Source: Amoebophrya sp. A120
Taxonomy: Eukaryota; Sar; Dinophyceae; Syndiniales; Amoebophryaceae
Reading direction: 5' to 3'
Assembly: GCA_905178155.1 (NCBI GenBank)
Contig: CAJINV010000003.1
Coordinates: forward strand, 11,929,426 to 11,993,425
DNA length: 64,000 nucleotides
Shown here in pieces: positions 56,763 to 64,000 of this stretch (position 1 is the first letter of the stretch; every line of letters starts with the position of its first letter). Under the pieces are notes generated by a model, which saw nothing but the letters and a program-made list of their open reading frames with translations, was not told the DNA's origin and did not search any database. Both the position numbers and the translations under genes were made by a program.

Positions 56763-58551
56763 ATGCCGCCCAAAAAGGAGCTTCCGCATGGATACGACTC
56801 CATGCTGCTGGAGGAGAAATGCCGGCTCGTCAAGTCGATGAACGATATCTGCCGGCTCTTGCAGTGGGCACGCTCCTCGAACCGAGACGAGCAGGACAAT
56901 CTGGGGCACAAGTCCGTAACGCCGAGCGTGCAGTCACTGTCTAAGCAGTTCCTCAAGTGGTGCGAGTCGGAAGAAGATAGTGGAGGAAAAAAAGTGGCGA
57001 AGGAAAGGCAGTACGAGTTTTACGCCCGCTTCTGCTATGAGGCGCGCTTCAAGTTGAATCCGCGCGAGAGCCAGGTCTTTCAGGACGGGAAAAACAACAC
57101 AAGCAGCGCCAGCAGTTCCACAGTAAAAAAGGATGGCGAGGAGTTTGATCTCGGGATACCGGAGGAGATCCGGAAAGATCCGAAAATGATGAAGTTGTAT
57201 GGGCGCTGGTTGTGTGCGCAGTTTCGCGGAACCGGGGCGGAAAGAGGGAAAATAGTCAAAGCATCGATGGGAATGGTCGACGAAATCAAACAAACAAGAC
57301 GCTGCTTCAAAAATAGCGTGCAAGCGTTAGCAAACCACGACTACCGCGGACCCGGGAGTTTGTTGACAACACGGAAACGCGCTGCCACCGCCGATTGTCT
57401 TGACAGCGGTTTGCTGCTGGATAGCCGGAGCCAGATAATCCCGAAGGAACTAAAAAAGACCAGGACTCACTCTTCTCCGCGGGCGCGGCCACAGCCACAA
57501 GCTGAAGCACAACTGCATGATGCAAAAGCAAATGCGCTTCCAATCAATTTCAATATCAATGAAGACCAAGACGAAGCATTGTTTCCAGATCTAAAACAAC
57601 GCCAGCAGCAACAACAACTACAAAATCAAAAGCAAAAACGGCAGCGACAAGACTCCATCTCTCGCGATGTTGTTCCTGCTGCCAGTGCGGCTGCGGGACC
57701 AGGAGTGGGCGGAGGTGCAAACGCATCCTCGAGTTCGGGCAGTTTCTTGCTGTACGACGATGAGCAGTTTCGTGCTGTCGGTGGGCAGGTAGAAGAGGAA
57801 GTACTAGAAGGGGACGACTTTTTTGAGGAAGACGAGTGGAACTACACCTCGGGCACGGGCGAGCATAAGAAGACCACCTCCACCACCCGCGCGCGCCCGC
57901 GTGCAAACACAGCCCCCGAAACCGGCAGTCTCCGACGAATGGGCGCAGACGCACGCGCCGAAGACAAAGTTGAAATCTCCGACGACTGGGTGCAGAAAGC
58001 GTATCACGATTTGAGCGAGCAAGTCGATTTAGCCATGACGGTAGATGAGGACGACTTCGAGTTGGATCACGAGGAAGGTGAGGGCAACCAGACCAGCTAC
58101 AGGGATCAAGTCTTGGAAGACGAGGCGATGGCGTACAAACCGGACCTCCACCCGAGTCTGTTCAGCACATCTATTGTTGTTGCTGCACCGGTATGTAATG
58201 CAAAAGCTAAAGCAGAACCAGAAGCATCGCATTTGCACTAGATCTAGAACTAGTACTAGTTCTAGTAATTATAGTATAAATTGCATGACAAATAATTAGA
58301 GCTGATCTACGTTTACGTGTGCGTCTACGTTTAAATTCTAAAAGTAAATGAAAAACCAAAATTCGCAATCGCATTCGCGATTGCTTTTAGTTTTGCATTT
58401 ACTATGAGTGCGATGCTTTTACTTTTGCACAGGATAAGCGGACGTCTCAGCTGAGGAAGCCCGAGCCGCCCAAAAAATGGCGGATAAGCAGGTCCAGAGG
58501 GAGAACGACCGCATGAAGAAGTGGGTGAAGAGGTCGGAGCTGATATCCTAA
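56763..58551 (+). CDS. Unknown large protein, exons 1-2
   Basis: ATG at 56763 (MPPKKELPHGYDSMLLEEKC). The frame is open upstream to about 56662 (SSTSSSIAVPMPPKK), so an earlier exon is possible. Exon 1 runs to about 58191: a helical N-terminal region (CRLVKSMNDICRLLQWARSS, FLKWCESEEDSGGKKVAKER), a middle with Gln-rich DLKQRQQQQQLQNQKQKRQR, and an acidic C-terminal part. A 247-bp intron (about 58192-58438) with ends that are not GT-AG in this frame joins to ADVSAEEARAAQKMADKQVQ and KKWVKRSEL. The stop at 58549 may be inside a next intron, since KKPASSAPQANRDAG at 58741 can follow in frame. The 56763-63871 exons may be one gene. No domain recognised. Confidence 0.55.
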
Positions 58552-58740
58552 GCAAAAATGCCCTCGCTCCATAGCCAGCAACGCTGGCAGCGTTGCAGCT
58601 ATCGGGTGGGGATGTCTTTGCTCAGCATAGCTAACGTACAGGGACTGCTTGCGGTGGGTGATGAGAATGCGGTTTCTGAATTTTGTCAGCGCGACGGCGT
58701 TCCAAATCATCAACCGTTCGAAAGCGCAACAGCAGAATAG

Positions 58741-59785
58741 CAAAAAGCCAGCAAGCTCCGCCCCGCAGGCGAACAGGGATGCAGGTCTGGACCAAGATGA
58801 AACGCACACCGGGCCGGTGTACCGAGCGGCCGGTATTCGGGACGAGTTATCCGGTGCTCCGGACGGCATTGATGTGGAGTTCAAAGGCGTGTACACCGAA
58901 AACTACACCTACGATTCCGCCAAGAACGTTTTCCACCCGGTGAGCCAAGACAACAAAACCAACTCGGAAAGGGAATACAACTACCCCGCGGAGCCGGGCA
59001 AGGGCGATTCCCGCGACAAGGGGCAGCAACCTGGCAGAAAGCCACGAGTGGTATTCCGAATTACATCGGACGCAACTCCGATGGGAGACTGTAAAGTATT
59101 AAACAGTAAGTGTTCGATGTACCGGTCGGTTGGGACGGGGCGGCATGTTGTCTTCGAGCAGTTCGCACTTGAGTCCATCACCACCGCCGGCAGCTTCGAC
59201 AACATTACGAGAGTGCACAGCCTCCTCCACCTCCGCCTCGCCCATTTGAGTTCCCATTTGTTTTTATGGCAAGCAGCGGATGCTGCTTGCCATAAGAAAA
59301 AGACTTGGGTTTGCATTTAGGTTGAGACGTAGCAAGAAACAGTATGCGTTTTTGTTTTTGTAATGGAAATGGAAATCCTATTCATACTCATACAGGCCTA
59401 TGCCTGTAGCTGGAGGCATAGCTATTTCTAATCCTAAATTAGGCATAGCTATTCCTATTCCTTATCCTATTTCCGAGGCTAGTACTAATTTGCATTGTAG
59501 TGGGCGGGGGGGGGGGGACGGGGGTTGTGCATTCGCATAACAATTTTGGACGACTTGTTCGAACAAGCGTGGCGTGCAGGGATCCCGCTGCCAACGGCGA
59601 GTAAATGCTGTGGAATGCCGGGTTTTATGCCCGAATTCCGCCCGGCATTGATTGGAGTCGCGGATTGCGGAAGCGAGATGGTGAAAGCGCTGCGGGTATC
59701 TTTTGGAAAACGTGTTTTGCAGCACGCCCGAGACCGATCCTCCCGAAAAGCATTTTTGTCTCAACTTGCAAAACATCCCTCGTAG
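58741..59785 (+). CDS. Unknown protein, two exons joined across an introner
   Basis: The exon about 58741-59205 reads KKPASSAPQANRDAGLDQDE, then VYRAAGIRDELSGAPDGIDV, YTENYTYDSAKNVFHPV and VFEQFALESITTAGSFDNI. An introner-like insertion (about 59206-59544) is removed to give FDNILDDLFEQAWRAGIPLP, then SKCCGMPGFMPEFRPALIGV and KALRVSFGKRVLQHARDRSS, ending LSQLAKHPS with TAG at 59783. It probably continues the preceding exons (see 56763). No family recognised. A short hairpin (TTGCAAAACA with TGTTTTGCAA) follows at 59767-59812. Confidence 0.5.
59206..59544. mobile_element. Introner-like intron, GTGCACA family
   Basis: Left end TACGAGAGTGCACAGCCTCC, right end GGGGGTTGTGCATTCGCATA with a long G run before it. 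Flanks AACAT and AACAA match at four of five bases. The join needs a non-GT-AG splice. Confidence 0.6.
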
Positions 59786-59996
59786 ATAGTGCCTGCGAGA
59801 AGTGTTTTGCAAGGTCGGCCACACAATAAAAAAAGCGGCTTTTGGGTTCGGGCGTGCTACAGGGAATTTTTTTCCAATTCATACACGAGGCTCGTGCTAC
59901 TTGCCGAGGCGTGGCGCATCAAAATGCCCACAGACCTCCAATGGAGTGACGCATACGTATTTTGCCAATTGCATCATATTATCCATTGAAAAAGAT

Positions 59997-60066
59997 AGAG
60001 ACCCAGAGCCAGACCCTCAGGCTCAGGCTCACCCTGTGCCTGTGCAGGGTCTGACTCTGTGTCTCT
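59997..60066. repeat. Imperfect inverted repeat
   Basis: GAGACCCAGAGCCAGACCCT pairs with AGGGTCTGACTCTGTGTCTC at three mismatches, with a GC-rich loop. Likely inside an intron; function unknown. Confidence 0.75.
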
Positions 60067-60366
60067 GAATCGCACTAGCACTCGCTGTCGCGCTCGTAGT
60101 AATTGCAATTCTGCTTGTGCAAGGGGAAGGGGTAGTGGATAGGATGGGATTGGGGTTGGGGAAGAGTAAGAGCTGCTCTTCCTTTTGCGCAGATGTGCAA
60201 GGGGAAAGCTGCTCTAGTACTTGCAGTAGTAGTGCTTGTTGTTGTTCAACAACAAGTGATTTGTTTTATTTGTATTCCCACTACCACCATGCGCCGCGTG
60301 GTGGTAGTACTAGTACTAGTAGCTAGGAGAAGCGCGAGTAGTAGTGCTAGTGCGATGCTTTTGCAG

Positions 60367-60825
60367 TCCATACACTTGAATAATGCCGGCAAAAGTGCAG
60401 TGCTCTGCATGTCGGCGTGTTTCGGCGAAAAACTCGACAAGACGGTCACAGCGGTCTCCAAGACCATTAACCTCTGGTTGGCCGAAAAATACAACACGGT
60501 TGTGCCCCGCCTTGGGGAGGAGGAGCGGAAGCTCCTCCAGCCGATAGGCGACATCTCGAAACAATTCGAGTTTCACAACCAATTGGCGGACGCCCAAGGT
60601 GTCCTCCGGGCGGTTGACCCCAAGCATGTGCTCCATGGCCACGCCGAGGAGGAGTACAGCAGATTGGCAGACATCGCAATCCGCGACGGGTGGGGGCCTG
60701 CTGAAAAAAAGCAGAGGAAGGTGACGCACTACGTCAGGAGCCGGTGGCTTTCGATCAACAACACCATCAAGGACATCATCCAACAGGCGGACAAGTATGC
60801 ACTGCAACAGTATCGCGCGACCTAG
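60367..60825 (+). CDS. Unknown protein, internal exon
   Basis: After the acceptor TTTTGCAG the frame reads SIHLNNAGKSAVLCMSACFG, KTVTAVSKTINLWLAEKYNT, ERKLLQPIGDISKQFEFHNQ and SRWLSINNTIKDIIQQADKY, to YRAT and TAG. Strongly helical and protein-like. The 5' extension of this frame (VVVVLVLVARR) is judged intron. Probably part of the same gene as its neighbours. Confidence 0.5.
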   Translation, partial: SIHLNNAGKSAVLCMSACFGEKLDKTVTAVSKTINLWLAEKYNTVVPRLGEEERKLLQPIGDISKQFEFHNQLADAQGVLRAVDPKHVLHGHAEEEYSRLADIAIRDGWGPAEKKQRKVTHYVRSRWLSINNTIKDIIQQADKYALQQYRAT

Positions 60826-60973
60826 AGCGCATGGTCATTCTCCTATGCTTGCATATGCATTTGCGTTTAGATTTAGATTTTGATTTACTCGCGCAAATGC
60901 ATGGGCATGAGCTTCGCCTCTGTCTTTAGCATTCGAGAACGAGCACGCGTGGGCGTGCGATATTTTTGCACAG

Positions 60974-61105
60974 GATAGCAAAATTATCGTCACAATTCCG
61001 TTGCTGTACAAGAAGAACAACCTACAGGCGTGCAACAAGGCCCTGCTGTCCAGGGCATACAATGCGGATACCGATCCCAACTATGAAAAGGAAAACGAAA
61101 AGTAG
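60974..61105 (+). CDS. Unknown protein, short exon
   Basis: After GCACAG the frame reads DSKIIVTIPLLYKKNNLQAC, ALLSRAYNADTDPNYEKENE, K, TAG; a GT donor lies at the end (AAAA/GTAGTG). Likely an internal exon between 60825 and 61331. Confidence 0.4.
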   Translation, partial: DSKIIVTIPLLYKKNNLQACNKALLSRAYNADTDPNYEKENEK

Positions 61106-61330
61106 TGCTGCGACAATCCCGCTGGCCGCTGCCCTCTTTCCCACCCCCACCCAATCCCGAACCCAATGCAAAGGCAAAACCAGAAACAAAATCTGACCCT
61201 GAACATGTACCCGTTGCGACTGCAACCACGCGCAGCCACAGTGGCTGTGCGTGGTCACAGTCACGCCAACTTCTCTTTTTGCATTTGGTAGGGTTAAGCT
61301 TGCCGCAGCGCAGGTTTTCGATTTCATAAG

Positions 61331-63871
61331 AGGTGGTGGTCCTGTATTTCGGCGCTGGACTCGGTTCTGGACTTTGTGACGGAGGCTAGCCGCCGGACAA
61401 TGCGACAGGCAGCTCTTTCTGCGAGTGGCTGCGACACGTACGAGCTGGCGCGGGCCGCCATGGTGCCGTTCACCGACGAGCAGTTTATCCGGCAGCTGGA
61501 GTTGAGTAGTTCGAAGTTCGACTTCGACGGGGACTCCTTCGGCCGGTGTATCTGCGGATACGGCCGGCTGATGAAAGAATTACGAGGCAGGCAAAGGGCC
61601 ATGGAGGAGTACCCGTACGCCCTATTCGGGCTTTGCACGGCGGGAAGAGTCCGAGCAACAGCACAGCGGTTACTTGAGCTGGGCCGGCGGAAAGAGTTGG
61701 ACCGGATCACGTTGGACCTATACGAGGACTTCTACTTCGAGCTGAGCGAGCTGGCAAACAACGCCGATCTCCCGGACGGTCCGGAACCCGACGCGCTTCC
61801 TTCCCTGTCCGAAAACCTGATGGCGGACCTCTGCCCCTTGTTGCATGCTTTGAGCTTAACAAGTCAAGAAGCAGAAGGCCTGAACTCCGAGACGACATCG
61901 GTGAAGCGCGAGGTGAACACGTTGATCGGGTCGGTCATGTCTTCGGCAAGGTATCTTTTTGAGTTTTGTTTTCTTCTATGTAGTAGGGATTCTCATTCTT
62001 TCACGGCCCATGGCCATGACCAAATCGAATAAGCACTACTACTACAGCATGTCCATGTCCATGTGGTGCTGGTGCAGTTCCAGTCCCACTCCCATCGTCA
62101 GTTCCAACCCCGCTATGTCTCTGTGATGCGCGGGGCACTAAGGGTTAGGATGTCCCGTTTTAAAAGTCTTGACTTTGCAACTAAGTTGAGTGAGTCTCGC
62201 CGTCGCCGTCGCCATCTACATCTTGAACTTGGAATTAAATTGAATCAGGTTTTTCATCCGGGCAAACCTGCGGCTCTCCTGGGAACAGTATTTTTTTGCG
62301 TACCAGCGGGTCAGTGCTAACTACGCCACACGGTACGGCAAACACAGGAAGTTCATGCCCGAGGTCGGGCTGGTCCTTTTCAGTGACAACTGCCACGTGG
62401 TGATGGACAAGGACGTGGCGCCCAGAATGTACACCCCGCCGCAGCCGATTACGGGAGCAAAGTCCACTCGGCTTCACTCCTTCGCGGTAGATACAGAAGT
62501 TTTTCGACTACGGCCGGGCGTTTTGCTGGCATTCGAGGTCGACGAGAGGGAGGACTGCCAGTTCCTGGTGCTCGACGTCACCGCGAATGACGCGCTGGTG
62601 TGTGCTGTTGATTGCAACTCCGAGGGGGATTACTTCGTCGACCTCAACAAAACTTCTCTCTTTTCCGAGGTGGTTTTCAAGAAGAACTGCTGGTACGACC
62701 ACAAGGCCCATAGAAACATCCAGCGCCGGGGCTGTTTACCAGACGCGCCGCGGGCTGGTAAGGAAAACCACAACAGCATCGGAGCCGGACTTGCGGCGGC
62801 GCGGGTAGTGGCCGACAGGGAACAACCGAGCGAACGGGAGAAGTTTGAAGCGCTTCTTGAGGGGTCTCATCAAATGCCGCCACTGCGCATACCAGGGAAA
62901 GGCACGGTTCCGAAGCTTACCGGTCCGAAAGCGAAGGCGAAGGCGAGCCGGGAAAAGGAGAAGACCGAGTTGCAATTGGTACAGATAGGCATAAGTATTG
63001 TTTTAGTCTTCCCTATTTTCAAGATCAAGCTCAGCTTCATGGTAGTCCCACTCCCAGTCCCATTCTACCACAACCATATCCATCGCGTCATCTCAGTTGC
63101 ATTTACATACTATTTGCAACTGCCTTTCCTTGGATGAAAAAGTAAAAGAAAAAGATAAAATAAACTTTTCAGGTGCACGAGCAGCGACATCCGAGCAATA
63201 GCAGCTCTTCATCTTCTTCGTCGTCTAGCTCAAGCTCCTCTTCTTCGTCATCCTCGAGATCTAGCGCGGGCCCATCCTCCGCGAATCTGGGTGGCAAGGC
63301 AAGTTTGTTCAACGCCGGATCGAGCAGTGCGGCGGCCTCTTTTCTGCGTAAGAACACAAGCAAAACGAAAACAGCAGTCAGCAAGGCCTCCTCCTCTTCT
63401 CGCGCTGCGTCTGGATTCGGAGGAACTGCGACTTTCGGGGGAGTGTTGGTGCAGAAGAAAAACAGCAAGCAGAAACCGAAAGCAAAGGCCGCCGGCAAGA
63501 AGGAGTTGGTGTTGAACGACGAGACACAGGGTCAGGAACTAGCAGCTCCTGCGAGCGGAAAGAAACAGAAAGAAAAATCGAACGAGGGGATTGTTAACGA
63601 TTCTGGTGCAACAGCAACTGATCAAGACTATTGCCACGTGTGGATGAAAGTGTGCGACTTCAAGTTGTTTTATTGGGACCGGGAATCGAGGCAGCTCCGG
63701 TACAACGAATCCGAGAAGTGGAAGGAGCTCTTCAAGCTCCGCGCCGAGGCCGGGAAGTCTAACAAGGAGGATTCCCGCAAATTCCGGTATCGGATGCAAT
63801 TTGGGCAGTCCTCGGAGTACAGCTTGAAATCCGTCATGAAACAAAGAAGGCTACGCACTGCAAAACTGTGA
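61331..63871 (+). CDS. Unknown protein, three exons, poly-serine C-terminal part
   Basis: Exons 61331-61949, 62249-62978 and 63173-63871 are joined by two clean GT-AG introns that keep frame: SSAR/FFIRANLRLSWEQYFF and TELQL/VHEQRHPSN. The first exon is helical (ALDSVLDFVTEASRRTMRQA, TAQRLLELGRRKELDRITLD). The second is beta-rich (MPEVGLVLFSDNCHVVMDKD, RPGVLLAFEVDEREDCQFLV, GDYFVDLNKTSLFSEVVFKK). The third starts with a serine tract, then a Lys-rich linker, then CHVWMKVCDFKLFYWDRESR, ending KQRRLRTAKL with TGA. The upstream start is not found and it may belong with the exons from 56763. No family recognised. Confidence 0.6.
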
Positions 63872-63939
63872 CTATCTGCTTCTGCAACAGCATCAGCTTC
63901 AACACGAGCTCGAGCACGGGGAAACGCACAGTCGAAGCG

Positions 63940-64000
63940 ACAAAGTGCCTGCGCGTGCGCGCCTGCGCGTGCGCGCGCCCGCACGTGCGCGCGCCCGCAC
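63940..64000. repeat. Alternating GC-rich simple sequence at window end
   Basis: Near-repeats of GCGCGTGCGCGCCTGCGCGTGC continue to the window edge. A Z-DNA-prone purine/pyrimidine alternation; the total length is unknown because it is cut by the window. Confidence 0.8.

Noticed and set aside
1-64000. CRISPR array or bacterial operon organisation
   Set aside because: No regularly spaced direct repeats with unique spacers, no ribosome-binding-site pattern, and most genes are spliced.

Overview
The window looks like nuclear DNA of a flagellated eukaryote, most likely an alveolate of the dinoflagellate lineage (a syndinian/Amoebophrya-like genome is the closest match I know). The evidence is: many spliced genes; almost every supportable gene on the + strand; a recognisable CEP19-type basal-body protein; and many intron-sized insertions with terminal inverted repeats and 5-bp target-site duplications lying inside coding sequence. 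Insertions of this kind (introners), often with non-GT-AG boundaries, are known from Amoebophrya and other dinoflagellates. The taxonomic call is inference; no rRNA, tRNA or spliced-leader gene was found.

Layout. 1.7-6.4 kb: a secreted protein built from about 400-residue tandem modules. 7.6-8.2 kb: a two-EF-hand protein. 8.9-10.0 kb: a small two-helix membrane protein, followed by a 145-bp direct repeat. 11.2-13.6 kb: a Pro/Arg/Ser-rich disordered protein. 14.5-16.8 kb: a WD40 protein carrying two textbook introners. 18.5-25.2 kb: a many-exon type II membrane protein with an acidic Tyr-rich N-terminus, one membrane helix, a Pro/Thr linker and a Cys-rich ectodomain resembling GH45 endoglucanase/double-psi beta-barrel proteins; at least seven introners interrupt it. 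26.5-27.7 kb: a small membrane protein. 29.7-31.8 kb: an acidic protein with about 87-residue tandem repeats. 32-35.4 and 39.5-40.3 kb: nested dispersed repeats, with weaker genes between them (36.1-39.4 kb) and a GC-rich stretch to 44 kb. 46.6-50.8 kb: the CEP19 homologue, preceded by a 98-bp palindrome. 51-53.6 kb: small uncertain ORFs, one on the - strand. 55.3-63.9 kb: a poly-serine protein and a long run of exons of unknown function, some probably one transcript.

The main result is the introner system. In at least ten places, removing the inserted element plus one copy of its 5-bp duplication restores an uninterrupted, sensible protein frame, yet nearly all of these junctions lack a GT-AG pair. 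Several unrelated terminal-repeat families coexist; most elements begin near TAT and end near ATA, and many carry C-tract/G-tract arms that could pair in RNA. Splicing here may be guided by element structure or the duplication rather than by GT-AG. Exon boundaries below were inferred by hand and need transcript data.
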